From NCBI GenBank assembly GCA_050014355.1, contig JBEKDL010000034.1, positions 1-33,985 of the forward strand: 33,985 bases of DNA, read 5' to 3'. The number at the start of each line of letters is the position of its first letter. Within the stretch, counting starts at the first letter, position 1. Source of the stretch: Fen-1077 sp050014355. Its GTDB lineage: Bacteria > Chloroflexota > Dehalococcoidia > Dehalococcoidales > RBG-16-60-22. Positions 23,398-31,803 of the stretch are shown piece after piece. Position numbers and translations under genes: made by a program. The notes below the pieces were generated by a model, which worked only from the letters and a program-made list of their open reading frames with translations, was not told where the DNA came from and did no database searches.

Positions 23398-24939
23398 ATG
23401 GATAACGGAACCGATCATCTGAACGAATTTCATGATAGCGAACATTTTGAGGAAATGCCTCCTCATCATGACCTTGAAGCCGAACCCAAGGATGAGGCAC
23501 TGTTCGGAGCGGACGTAGAACCCGCTGATGAACTTGGAGTCGAAGAAGTTAGCGAGCCGGACGAACTCTGGGCCAAGGGCAAAGAATTCGAACTGGAAAA
23601 AGGCGAAGTGAACCTCGACCTTGACCTCGGGCTGCCCGGGGAAGAAATCGCCGAGCAGGATATTACCGATGACCCCGTGCGCATCTACCTCCATGAAATC
23701 GGCCGCGTGCACCTTCTCACCGCCGAAGATGAGAAAAACCTGGCCCGGCACATGGAAGAAGGTAAGTATATCAGCCGTATTAAGCAGGAATACTTACAGA
23801 AAAACGGCCGGCAGCCTTCCAGCGCCGATATCATAACTGCCATAATCCAGAACCTGGCCGGCACTATCCCCCTTATCGCCGTTCTCCAGGAAGAGCTCGG
23901 CCTGAAAAAAACTCATAGCTTCGTAGATAGTATTTACGACGCCAAGCTCCAGGATACCATCGATAACACCGTCGACCCGCAAAGAATTCAGAATATTTCC
24001 ATCAAGCTCGGTAAACCGGCTACAGAAGTCGAAGAAATGCTGGTCAGGCTTTCCCTTGGCAGCCGGCAAATCACCGAAGAGGTCCGCGGCGCCATAGGCC
24101 GCAAGATATCCTTAACCGACATCGATAAACTGATTGTCGATAAAAAAGTACTCGATGCCATACAGGCTCACGAAAAGAAATACTTGGCCCGCTTTAACGA
24201 AATGTTGCGCGAAGGGAAAAAGGCGGAGCGCCACCTTATCGAAGCTAACCTGCGACTGGTTGTCAGCGTCGCCAAGAAGCACATCGGGCGCGGTATGTCC
24301 CTGCTCGACCTCATCCAGGAGGGCAACATCGGCCTGATGAGGGCGGTGGAGAAGTTCGACTACCGTAAAGGCTATAAATTCAGCACCTATGCCACGTGGT
24401 GGATACGCCAGGCGCTGACCCGCGCCATCGCCGACCAGGCTCGCACCATCCGCATCCCCGTACACATGGTAGAGACCATCAACCGCCTGCTCCGCATCAG
24501 CCGGCGCCTCGCCCAAGAATATGGCCGCGAGCCCACCTCCCGCGAGATTGCCAAGGAGATGGAAGTCTCCTCCGATAAAGTGCGGGAAATCGTCAAAGTA
24601 TCCCAGCTGCCCATATCGCTGGAATCCCCTATCGGCGAGGAAGAGGACAGCCCCCTCGGCAACTCTATCGAAGACCGCAACGCCATGCCTCCGGTGGACA
24701 TCGCTTCCAAGCAGCTGCTGAAAGAGCAAATCGAGGACGTGCTGGGCACGCTTACCCCGCGCGAGCAGCGCGTACTGCAGCTCCGTTTCGGGCTGGAAGA
24801 CGGGCGCAGTCGCACGCTGGAAGAGGTGGGTGTGGAATTCAACGTGACGCGGGAACGCATCCGCCAGATAGAAGCTAAGGCATTAAGAAAACTGCGGCAC
24901 CCGAGCCGCAGTCGCAAGCTGAAGGATTACCTGGAGTAA
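23398..24939 (+). CDS. rpoD: RNA polymerase primary sigma factor
   Basis: The 513-residue sigma-70 has region 1.2 (DPVRIYLHEIGRVHLLT), a variable non-conserved region, then region 2 from about 276 (RHLIEANLRLVVSVAKKH, with the -10-reading YATWWIRQAL), region 3, and region 4 with the -35-binding helix (TRERIRQIEAKALRKLRHP) near the C-terminus. The first 90 residues are acidic, resembling region 1.1 in charge but not clearly in sequence. AAGGAG precedes the ATG. It forms an operon with dnaG. The consensus-like promoters seen elsewhere in the window fit a standard sigma-70. Confidence 0.97.
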   Translation: MDNGTDHLNEFHDSEHFEEMPPHHDLEAEPKDEALFGADVEPADELGVEEVSEPDELWAKGKEFELEKGEVNLDLDLGLPGEEIAEQDITDDPVRIYLHEIGRVHLLTAEDEKNLARHMEEGKYISRIKQEYLQKNGRQPSSADIITAIIQNLAGTIPLIAVLQEELGLKKTHSFVDSIYDAKLQDTIDNTVDPQRIQNISIKLGKPATEVEEMLVRLSLGSRQITEEVRGAIGRKISLTDIDKLIVDKKVLDAIQAHEKKYLARFNEMLREGKKAERHLIEANLRLVVSVAKKHIGRGMSLLDLIQEGNIGLMRAVEKFDYRKGYKFSTYATWWIRQALTRAIADQARTIRIPVHMVETINRLLRISRRLAQEYGREPTSREIAKEMEVSSDKVREIVKVSQLPISLESPIGEEEDSPLGNSIEDRNAMPPVDIASKQLLKEQIEDVLGTLTPREQRVLQLRFGLEDGRSRTLEEVGVEFNVTRERIRQIEAKALRKLRHPSRSRKLKDYLE

Positions 24940-25012
24940 TTTTTTTACGGAAAGGGGACACTCCAATGAATGAGCTTCCATTGGAACCCGCAAGTTAAAT
25001 TAGGAATTTATT

Positions 25013-25291
25013 ATGACTAATGAGCCAAAGAAGTTTTATCAAAATGTCGGTGACGGAAAAGTTGGGATAAATAGCAGTCTAGAAATTGTAAGAATAATAA
25101 AATCATTTAAGAAAAATTGGCGGTTAATAACCTTGACTTGGATAGTAACGGTTTTGATAGCAACTATGACTACATTTTTGTTCAAGGGTTGGCTTGGAAT
25201 ATTAATAGGAGTAGTACTCTCGGTAATACCATTTTTCCTTGGCATTTTAGCAATAGAAAAGGTGATAGAAAAAGAAGTTCATCATGGTTGA
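25013..25291 (+). CDS. Small membrane protein of unknown function
   Basis: The 92-residue protein has a charged N-terminal 38 residues and two hydrophobic segments, LITLTWIVTVLIATMTTFLF and GILIGVVLSVIPFFLGILAI, separated by a short loop; both ends should be cytoplasmic. No family is recognised. It is clearly AT-richer than dnaG-rpoD and ffh, suggesting acquisition or weak selection. A small hairpin (TCCAATG/CATTGGA) lies between rpoD and this gene. The ribosome binding site is poor (no clear GGAG), which lowers confidence. Confidence 0.55.
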   Translation: MTNEPKKFYQNVGDGKVGINSSLEIVRIIKSFKKNWRLITLTWIVTVLIATMTTFLFKGWLGILIGVVLSVIPFFLGILAIEKVIEKEVHHG

Positions 25292-25423
25292 ACAAGAGAG
25301 TGCCTAATGCTACGAAAAGTTGCAAGTACCGTCAAAATACATAGCTCAAACCACAGCATTTGAACTCTGTTTAATATTTTACTTTAAGTTGTAGTTTTGA
25401 CTTTTAAGCTTTGAACTCTGAAC

Positions 25424-26755
25424 TTACTTAAGCATCCCCATGATATTTTTCGGCAGCTTGCCCCCCGCCCCCATCTTCATCAGCTTTTGCATCTGCTGAA
25501 ACTGGTTTAAAAGCTGGTTGACGTCATGCGTGCCGGTCCCGCTGCCCCGAGCAATGCGCTTGCGCCGGCTCCCCCCTATTATGGACGGGTTCTGCCTTTC
25601 CTGGGGCGTCATGGAAAGGATTATAGATTCCACCTTTTTCAGCTGTGCTTCCTGCGCTCCGTCGGGCAATTTACCGGCCAGTCTGCCCATGCCGGGTATC
25701 ATCTCTGCCAGCTGCGAAAGCGGCCCCATTTTTTTAATAGCCTTGAACTGCTCCAGGAAATCCTCCAGGTTAAAGGTGGCGTTTTTAACCTTCTTCTGTA
25801 ATTCCAGCGCCGTCTTTTCATCGAGGGTCTTTTCGGCTTTTTCGATGAAGGTGAGGACATCGCCCATACCCAAAATACGCGAGGCCAGTCTGTCAGGGTA
25901 GAACGGCTCGAAAGCGTCCGCCTTTTCCCCTGTGCCGATGAACTTAATCGGCACGCCGCTGACCCACCGGATGGAAAGTGCCGCCCCGCCCCGCGCATCG
26001 CCATCCATCTTGGTCAGGATGAGACCGGTCACATTCACCCGGGCATGGAACTCCTCGGCCACGCGCACGGCGTCCTGGCCGGTCATGGCGTCCACCACCA
26101 GCAGCACTTCGTCGGGCTTGATTACTTTTTTTACCTGCTCCAGCTCCGCCATCATCTCTTCATCGATGTGCAGCCGGCCCGCCGTATCCACGATGACATG
26201 AGTCGCGGCCAGCTTTTTCGCCTGGTCGAGGCCGTGAGTGCTGATGTCCTGGCTGGACGCTCTGGGGTCTTCATGGTAAACGGGAACATCGAGCTGTTTG
26301 CCCAGCGTTACCAGTTGCTCGATAGCGGCCGGCCGGCGGTTGTCCGCGGCCACCAGGAGCGGCTTCTGCCCGCCGTGCTTTAATAGCAGCGCAAGCTTGG
26401 CGGCGGTAGTCGTCTTGCCGCTGCCCTGCAGCCCTACCATCATCAACACCGTGGGGGTCTGTGAAGCGGAGAGGAGCTTGCTGCCCTGACCGTCGCCGAG
26501 AGTTTTCACTAGCTCTTCGTTAACGATTTTTATTATCTGCTGGGCGGGCGTGAGGCTCTCCATGACCTCTTTGCCGATGGAGCGCTCTTTCACGCGGGTG
26601 GTAAAGTCCTTGACCACTTTGAAGTTGACATCCGCCTCTAAAAGCGCCAGCCGCACCTCGCGCAGGGCTTCATCGATATCTTTTTCGTTGAGCTTGCCGC
26701 GGTTGCCCAGCCGGCGGAAAACGGCGTTAAGTTTTTCGGTAAGGACTTCAAACAT
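25424..26755 (-). CDS. ffh: Signal recognition particle protein Ffh (SRP54)
   Basis: The 443-residue GTPase targets nascent membrane proteins to FtsY. It has an N-terminal helical bundle, the G1 loop GLQGSGKTTTAAKLA at about 108-122, DTAGRLHID and TKMDGDARGGAALS, then a methionine-rich M domain (from about 300) with GMGRLAGKLP and the RNA-binding SRRKRIARGSGT. It ends GGKLPKNIMGMLK, the usual Ffh tail. The gene stands alone; rpsP, often its neighbour, lies 19 kb away. Confidence 0.97.
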   Translation of the reverse strand: MFEVLTEKLNAVFRRLGNRGKLNEKDIDEALREVRLALLEADVNFKVVKDFTTRVKERSIGKEVMESLTPAQQIIKIVNEELVKTLGDGQGSKLLSASQTPTVLMMVGLQGSGKTTTAAKLALLLKHGGQKPLLVAADNRRPAAIEQLVTLGKQLDVPVYHEDPRASSQDISTHGLDQAKKLAATHVIVDTAGRLHIDEEMMAELEQVKKVIKPDEVLLVVDAMTGQDAVRVAEEFHARVNVTGLILTKMDGDARGGAALSIRWVSGVPIKFIGTGEKADAFEPFYPDRLASRILGMGDVLTFIEKAEKTLDEKTALELQKKVKNATFNLEDFLEQFKAIKKMGPLSQLAEMIPGMGRLAGKLPDGAQEAQLKKVESIILSMTPQERQNPSIIGGSRRKRIARGSGTGTHDVNQLLNQFQQMQKLMKMGAGGKLPKNIMGMLK

Positions 26756-26826
26756 GACATTTTAATTGTAAGGGGAGAGGCAACAGCGCGTCAAACGCTC
26801 AACAACCGCGAAGACACATGTTGCTT

Positions 26827-26896
26827 ACCTCACCCCCTAACCCCCTCTCCAAACAGAACTTTGGAGAACCGATAAATCAATTGTTTGGAGAGGGGG
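26827..26896. repeat. Palindromic CCCCCTCTCCAAACA repeat
   Basis: CCCCCTCTCCAAACA (26841-26855) and TGTTTGGAGAGGGGG (26882-26896) are perfect 15-bp inverted repeats around a 26-base loop, preceded by ACCTCACCCCCTAA. The left side resembles the repeat at 18782-18841, so the two may belong to one family. A transcribed copy would fold strongly; no T-run follows, so it is not called a terminator. Confidence 0.75.
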
Positions 26897-27021
26897 CAAA
26901 TAATAAAGAGAGGCGGTGCCCTCTTAGACATTCCGTTCTACATTTTCAGATGGTTTAAAATCGCATAAAAAACAAATAGGGAAAGGAGGGATGGCTCCAT
27001 TACGAAAGGCGTTGACTCGCG

Positions 27022-27050
27022 ATGACACAAGAAACCGAAAGTGCTACAAT
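27022..27050 (+). promoter_or_regulatory. Promoter of cupin gene 1
   Basis: ATGACA (27022-27027, five of six matches to TTGACA), a 17-base spacer, and TGC-TACAAT (TACAAT at 27045-27050), an extended -10. The -10 sits in a 20-bp block, AAGTGCTACAATACCACCAA (27039-27058), repeated exactly before cupin gene 2. Confidence 0.7.
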
Positions 27051-27084
27051 ACCACCAATACAAAAGTACAGGAGCGTAAATGTC

Positions 27085-27516
27085 ATGGCTAAAGCCAAAT
27101 ACGGGAAATATTTTTTAACGGACGCCAAAACACCTTCCACGGGAACTAAAGAGGCCGCCGAGTACGCCAAATGGGCCACGCGCATGACCTGGCTTACCGG
27201 CGATGTGATAAAGGGCGCTTTCCATTTTGGCTGCTCCTGGTACTACAAAGCGCCGGATAAAGCGCTCCCGGCGCATACGCATGACTTCGATGAAATCCTG
27301 GGGTTTTACGGCAGCGACCCCCAGAATCCGCGTGACCTCGGAGGCGAAGTTGAGTTCTGGATGGAGGACGAAAAGCACATCATGACAGAAAGCTTCCTCG
27401 TCTTTATCCCGGCGGGTATGAAACACTGCCCTCTCAAGATAAATAGAATCGAAAGGCCGATGTTCCACCTGGGCGCTTCTCCCAGCCACGAGTACGCGAA
27501 AAAACCCAGCCGGTAG
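27085..27516 (+). CDS. Single-domain cupin, tandem copy 1
   Basis: The 143-residue protein starts MAKAKYGKYFLTD and is the first and most divergent of four tandem paralogues. Cupin motif 1 gives H64, H66 and E70 (AHTHDFDE) and motif 2 gives H114 (PAGMKHCPL), a complete four-ligand metal site. No signal peptide or second domain is seen. The start at ATG 27085 has AGGAG upstream and matches the starts of the other copies. Function is unknown: cupins include dioxygenases, isomerases and sensors. It has its own promoter and is followed by a near-identical promoter block before copy 2. Confidence 0.82.
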   Translation: MAKAKYGKYFLTDAKTPSTGTKEAAEYAKWATRMTWLTGDVIKGAFHFGCSWYYKAPDKALPAHTHDFDEILGFYGSDPQNPRDLGGEVEFWMEDEKHIMTESFLVFIPAGMKHCPLKINRIERPMFHLGASPSHEYAKKPSR

Positions 27517-27541
27517 TAAAATATTTATGTTTCAACACCGG

Positions 27542-27561
27542 AAGTGCTACAATACCACCAA
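27542..27561 (+). promoter_or_regulatory. Duplicated promoter-like block upstream of cupin gene 2
   Basis: AAGTGCTACAATACCACCAA is identical to 27039-27058. TGC-TACAAT (TACAAT at 27548-27553) is an extended -10. The distance from TACAAT to the start codon is 33 bases here and 34 before copy 1. No good -35 box is present. Confidence 0.6.
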
Positions 27562-27586
27562 GTAAAAATTGAAGGAGCTCATTAGC

Positions 27587-28015
27587 ATGGCCAAATCTAA
27601 GTACGCGAAATACATCGTGACCGACCTGAAAGCGCCGGCGTTCAATCCGGAGTTTATCGCCCGGTACGCTAAATTCGCCAGCCGGATACTCTGGATGGAT
27701 GAAAACGTGGTGCCTGGCGCTTTCCAGATGAACTGCTCGTGGTATTTAAAGCCGAACGCCGACCACCTGGGAGAATCGCACAAGCACGATGAAGGCGAAA
27801 TTATCGGCTTTTTCAGCAGCGACTATCAAAAGCCCTATGACCTCGGCGCGGAAATAGAGTTCTGGCTGGAAGACGAGAAGTTCATGATAACCAAGAGCGC
27901 CATGATATTCGTCCCGCCGGGCATGAGACACTGTCCCCTTATCCTCCACCGCGTCGACCACCCTGTATTCCATTTCAGCGTCCTGACCGGCGGCATTTAC
28001 GCCCAGAAAAAATAG
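27587..28015 (+). CDS. Single-domain cupin, tandem copy 2
   Basis: The 142-residue paralogue begins MAKSKYAKYIVTDL. Metal ligands are H65, H67 and E71 (SHKHDEGE) and H115 (PPGMRHCPL). The core VPGAFQMNCSWYLKP and the block LGAEIEFWLEDEKF are almost the same as in copy 3. The ATG at 27587 has GGAG (GAAGGAGCTC) nine bases upstream. It probably leads a three-gene unit with copies 3 and 4 from the promoter-like block at 27542. Conserved fold, unknown substrate. Confidence 0.83.
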   Translation: MAKSKYAKYIVTDLKAPAFNPEFIARYAKFASRILWMDENVVPGAFQMNCSWYLKPNADHLGESHKHDEGEIIGFFSSDYQKPYDLGAEIEFWLEDEKFMITKSAMIFVPPGMRHCPLILHRVDHPVFHFSVLTGGIYAQKK

Positions 28016-28059
28016 TAGTTAAAACATATACCCCAAATAAGGACAAAGGAGCGGCTGCC

Positions 28060-28491
28060 ATGGCCCAAGGAAAATCAAAATACGGTAAATACATCGTTAC
28101 GGAGCTCAAGACAGAGATGAGCCCCGAGTCCGTCGCCCGATACGCCCAGTTCGCCACCCGGATATTGTGGATGGATGAGAAAGTGGTGCCAGGGGCTTTC
28201 CAGATGAACTGCTCCTGGTATCTTAGACCGCCGGCCAAGCCAATGGGCGAAGGACACCGACACAATGTGCCGGAAATCATCGGTTTTTTCGGCAGCGACT
28301 ATAAAAACCCCTATGACCTGGGCGCCGAAATAGAGTTCTGGTTGGAAGATGAGAAGTTCATCCTGACCAGTACGTGCATGATTTTCGTCCCGGCGGGGAT
28401 GAAACACTGCCCGCTTATCGTAAAACGCGTCGACCGCCCGGTCTTTCATTTTAGCACCGTTACCAGCGGCAAGTACGAGATTCTGCACTAG
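28060..28491 (+). CDS. Single-domain cupin, tandem copy 3
   Basis: The 143-residue paralogue begins MAQGKSKYGKYIVTEL. The metal site is H66, H68 and E72 (GHRHNVPE) and H116 (PAGMKHCPL). It is closest by eye to copy 2 (shared VVPGAFQMNCSWYL and DLGAEIEFWLEDEKF). AAAGGAG precedes the ATG. Spacing is 44 bases from copy 2 and 12 bases to copy 4. Confidence 0.83.
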   Translation: MAQGKSKYGKYIVTELKTEMSPESVARYAQFATRILWMDEKVVPGAFQMNCSWYLRPPAKPMGEGHRHNVPEIIGFFGSDYKNPYDLGAEIEFWLEDEKFILTSTCMIFVPAGMKHCPLIVKRVDRPVFHFSTVTSGKYEILH

Positions 28492-28503
28492 GAGAAAAAA
28501 CCA

Positions 28504-28941
28504 GTGGCCAAATCTAAATACGCGAAGTACATCGTCACCGAGCTTAAAGAACCGGAACAGAAGAGGATAATCGCCGCAGATTACGCCAAATACGCCCGGC
28601 GTATCCTGTGGATGGACGAGGATGTCGTGCCCGGCGCTTTCCACATGAACACGTCCTGGTTCCTGAAGGCCGCTGCCGCGCTGGAAAATGTGCCGCACAG
28701 CCATGACAACCCCGAGATAATAGGCTTTTTCAGCAGCGACCCGGAAAACCCTTACGAACTGGGCGCGGAAGTGGAATTCTGGCTGGAAAACGAGAGACAA
28801 GTCATCACCAAAAGCGCCATGATTTTCGTCCCGCCGAAGATGGTGCACTGCCCGCTGATTTTAAGGCGCGTGGACAGGCCCATCTTCCATTTCACCGTTG
28901 TTACTAACGGCCTATATATCAAGGACGAGAAGCAGAAATAA
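28504..28941 (+). CDS. Single-domain cupin, tandem copy 4
   Basis: The 145-residue paralogue starts at GTG (28504) with AGGAG upstream. The N-terminus MAKSKYAKYIVTEL matches copies 2 and 3. Ligands H65, H67 and E71 (PHSHDNPE) and H115 (PPKMVHCPL) are retained, but the usual glycine of motif 2 is replaced by lysine (PPKM). The QMNCSWYL core is changed to HMNTSWFL, so the cysteine shared by the other three is lost. A hairpin follows at 28967-29000. Divergence at these positions suggests a different ligand or partner from copies 2 and 3. Confidence 0.82.
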   Translation: MAKSKYAKYIVTELKEPEQKRIIAADYAKYARRILWMDEDVVPGAFHMNTSWFLKAAAALENVPHSHDNPEIIGFFSSDPENPYELGAEVEFWLENERQVITKSAMIFVPPKMVHCPLILRRVDRPIFHFTVVTNGLYIKDEKQK

Positions 28942-28966
28942 AAGGTACTAACCCCTATCCCCTTGT

Positions 28967-29008
28967 CCCCCTTCCCTGAAGGCAAAATGAGGGAAGGGGG
29001 ATTATTTT
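28967..29008 (+). terminator. Hairpin/terminator after the cupin array
   Basis: CCCCCTTCCCT (28967-28977) and AGGGAAGGGGG (28990-29000) form an 11-base-pair stem with a 12-base loop, followed by ATTATTTTTCC. The sequence also resembles dispersed CCCCTTCCC-type repeats, so it may be a repeat acting as terminator. Confidence 0.6.
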
Positions 29009-29034
29009 TCCAGTTATGTTAAAATGGGGTCGAG

Positions 29035-31617
29035 ATGATTCCCGCCAGGCTGAAAATGCGCAATTTCATGTGCTACCGGGATAACGTCCCCCCGCTGGAC
29101 TTCACCGGTATTCACCTCGCCTGCCTTTCCGGCGATAACGGCAACGGCAAATCGGCCATCATCGATGCCATGACCTGGGCGCTCTGGGGCAAAGCACGCG
29201 CCGCCAGTGACGATGAACTCATCTATACCAGCCAGCCGGAGATGGAAGTGGAGTTCGATTTTGCTGTGGGGCAGCAGCTTTACCGCATTATCCGCAAGCG
29301 GTCCCGTCCTAAAAAGAAGAGCGGCGCCGGTCAGTCCTCGCTGGAGTTCCAGATAAAAGCCGGAAATGACTTCCGCCCCATCACCGGCAACACTATCGCC
29401 CAGACGCAGCAGAAAATTATCGAGACGCTGCATATGGACTACGATACATTCATCAATAGCGCCTACCTGCGCCAGGGGCACGCCGACGAATTTACCAGCC
29501 AGGCGCCGGCCAAACGCAAGGAAGTGCTCGGCAATATCCTCGGACTGGCCCGTTATGACGAGCTTGAAGACCGCGCTAAATCTCTCGTCAAGCAGTATGA
29601 AGCCGAGATAGCCCTGACGGAAAGCTCGCTGCAAGAAATCCACGGCGAGCTATCCCGGAAACCGGAATGCGAAGCGGAACTGGAAAAGGCGCAAACGGCG
29701 CTCAATGTAATCGAGGCGGTCATAAAAGAAAATGATGCCGCGCTTGACGAGCTGCGGCGGAAAAAAGAGTCGCTCGAAAGCAAAAGAGCGCAGCTGGAGG
29801 AGCTGGAGATACGGCTTGCTGGCAGCGCGCGCGACCTCCAGCGCTGGGAAGAGCAGGCTGGCCAGCACCTTTCCCGGATAAAAACGTATGAAGAAGTCAT
29901 CGGCCGACGGGCAGAAATTGAAACCGGCTACGCCAAATTCACCGGCGTAAAGAAGGCCGTAGAAGAACTGGACCGCAAGGAACGCCAGGCGCACGGTCTG
30001 GAACGGCAGAAAATGCAGTTCGAAGCTAAAGTAGAAAAAGCCAGGAACGCGCTGACCACCGAGCACACCGTCGCCCAGCGCGAAATCGCCAGGCTCGAAG
30101 CCAGGGCCAGTACCCTGCCCGCGCTTAAGGACCAGCTCAATCAGGCGCAGGCACGGCGGCGCAAACTGGCCGATACCGAAGCGGCGCTGCGGCAAAAGGA
30201 GCAGGCGGTCCAGGAAGCGCAAAAGCAGGTGAGCTACCTGGAAAGCGAGCGTGTGCGGCTCGAAAAGGAAATCGGCGAAGTTGGAGAAAAGCTCGACCTC
30301 ATCGCGTCGCATATCGCTTCGCACACGGAAGCCAGGTGCCCGCTCTGCAACAGCGAGCTGACGCGGGAAGGACTGGCGCTTATCGCCGCGAAATATACGC
30401 GGGAGAAAGAGGCAAAGGCGGACTCGTTAATCGCTAACCGGGACAACCTGGCGCATAAGCGGGCGGAATTCGAGGCGCTTTCGCGGGAGAAGGTGGAGCT
30501 CGAGGCGATTCTGAAACAGGAAAACGCCCGCATCCAGAGCCAGGAAGAGCTCGGGAAAAGTAAAATCCGGGAAATCGAAGAGGAAAGTCTCAAGCTGGCC
30601 GAGCACCGCAGCGCTTTAAGCGACATCGAGCAGCGGCTGGCCCGGCGGGATTTTGCGGCGGCCGAGCAGCAGGCCATGGGCGCCATCGAGAGGGAGCTGG
30701 CCGGCCTGGACTATGCCCCGGCCAGGCACGACGAGGCGCGGCGGCAGCTACAGCAGCTTGAATCTTGCGAGCGCGATAAAAACAGCCTGGACGAGGCGTT
30801 AAGGCTTATCGACCGGGAAAAAGAGACGGCGGAGAAGGCGCAGCAGGAGGCGCAGTCGAAGCGCGATAGTGTGAAACTCGATACGGAGAAGAAAGAGGGG
30901 CTGGCCGCGGAGCTTGTCGGTCTCCCTGCAGCGCGGCAGGAGCTGGCCGCCGCTGAAGTCGGGTACAAAGAGCTGACCGCCCGCCGCAGCCAGTCCCAGG
31001 AAGCTTTAGGCAGCATCAAGGCGCAGCTCCAGCGCCTCGGCGAGCTTGAAATCAAGCAAAAAGAGAAAGAAGACCTGATGGCGCGGTCGGCCGGGGAAGA
31101 AGCCCTCTACCGCGACCTGGCCAGGGCCTTCGGTAAGACAGGCATACAGGCGCTGCTCATCGAGGTGGCGCTGCCGGAAATCGAGGCCGAGGCCAACCGG
31201 CTCCTCGCCCGCATGACCGATAACCGCATGCACGTTAAATTCGAGACGCAGAAAGAGACGAAGAGAGGGACAGTGCAGGAAACACTGGATATATCCATCG
31301 CGGATGAACTGGGCACGCGCAGCTACGAGATGTTCAGCGGCGGCGAGGCTTTCCGCATCAACTTTGCGGTGCGCATCGCGCTTTCGCGTTTGCTGGCCCG
31401 GCGCGCCGGGGCGCCTTTGCCGACCCTGATTATCGACGAGGGGTTCGGGACGCAGGACAGCACCGGCATCGAGAAGCTGAAAGAGGCGATAACCTCCATC
31501 CAGGACGACTTCGATAAGATACTGGTCATCACCCACCTGGAAGAGCTTAAGGACGCTTTCCCCACCCGCATCGACGTCACCAAGACAGCGGAAGGCTCAA
31601 TGTTTAGCGTTAGCTAA
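29035..31617 (+). CDS. sbcC: Rad50/SbcC-type SMC ATPase
   Basis: The 860-residue protein has the head-coil-hook-coil-head layout: Walker A GDNGNGKSA at 33-41, a long coiled coil, zinc hook CPLC at C435/C438, a second coil, the ABC signature SGGEAFRINF near 768 and Walker B LIIDEGFG near 798. Rad50/SbcC works with the Mre11/SbcD nuclease in double-strand-break and hairpin processing. The length (860) is closer to archaeal Rad50 than to the roughly 1050-residue SbcC of E. coli. No sbcD/mre11 lies next to it in this window, which is unusual. The start has only a weak GGGG-type ribosome binding site. Confidence 0.92.
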   Translation: MIPARLKMRNFMCYRDNVPPLDFTGIHLACLSGDNGNGKSAIIDAMTWALWGKARAASDDELIYTSQPEMEVEFDFAVGQQLYRIIRKRSRPKKKSGAGQSSLEFQIKAGNDFRPITGNTIAQTQQKIIETLHMDYDTFINSAYLRQGHADEFTSQAPAKRKEVLGNILGLARYDELEDRAKSLVKQYEAEIALTESSLQEIHGELSRKPECEAELEKAQTALNVIEAVIKENDAALDELRRKKESLESKRAQLEELEIRLAGSARDLQRWEEQAGQHLSRIKTYEEVIGRRAEIETGYAKFTGVKKAVEELDRKERQAHGLERQKMQFEAKVEKARNALTTEHTVAQREIARLEARASTLPALKDQLNQAQARRRKLADTEAALRQKEQAVQEAQKQVSYLESERVRLEKEIGEVGEKLDLIASHIASHTEARCPLCNSELTREGLALIAAKYTREKEAKADSLIANRDNLAHKRAEFEALSREKVELEAILKQENARIQSQEELGKSKIREIEEESLKLAEHRSALSDIEQRLARRDFAAAEQQAMGAIERELAGLDYAPARHDEARRQLQQLESCERDKNSLDEALRLIDREKETAEKAQQEAQSKRDSVKLDTEKKEGLAAELVGLPAARQELAAAEVGYKELTARRSQSQEALGSIKAQLQRLGELEIKQKEKEDLMARSAGEEALYRDLARAFGKTGIQALLIEVALPEIEAEANRLLARMTDNRMHVKFETQKETKRGTVQETLDISIADELGTRSYEMFSGGEAFRINFAVRIALSRLLARRAGAPLPTLIIDEGFGTQDSTGIEKLKEAITSIQDDFDKILVITHLEELKDAFPTRIDVTKTAEGSMFSVS

Positions 31618-31624
31618 ATTCTAT

Positions 31625-31652
31625 CGTCATTCCCGCGAAAGCGGGAATCCAG
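31625..31652. repeat. Short CGTCATTCCCGC repeat hairpin
   Basis: TTCCCGC (31630-31636) and GCGGGAA (31641-31647) form a perfect seven-base-pair stem with a GAAA loop, flanked by CGTCA and TCCAG. The start resembles the CGTCATTGCGAG ends of the composite elements but no right-hand partner is seen, so it is a separate family or a remnant. Confidence 0.7.
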
Positions 31653-31803
31653 TTGTAACCTATCCCCCTGTGTACCCTTTTACAAAAGGGGGATGGCTGG
31701 GTTAAATCTCCTTGGTCCCTTCCTTCGGCTTCGCTCAGGACAAGCTCTTACAAAGGAGGGAGAGAGCAGGTTAAAACAAAGGAAACAGGGTTGCACAATC
31801 ATC

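Larger units (their letters stand above)
26756..27084. other. Intergenic region with a palindromic repeat and the first cupin promoter
   Basis: No gene is seen in these 329 bases. Between 26827 and 26896 lies a palindrome of the ACCTCACCC/CCCCCTCTCC type. The last 65 bases hold a promoter-like block (27022-27050) for the first cupin gene. The short reading frame that begins at ATG 27022 starts inside the -35 box and is not considered coding before 27085. Confidence 0.6.

Noticed and set aside
25359..25420. Direct repeat TTTGAACTCTG (25359-25369 and 25410-25420)
   Set aside because: Only 11 bases, two copies in AT-rich DNA, no associated structure; chance or minor slippage.
27022..27084. Extended start of cupin 1 at ATG 27022
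   Set aside because: That ATG is the -35 box of the promoter, and the other three copies begin at the position equivalent to 27085.
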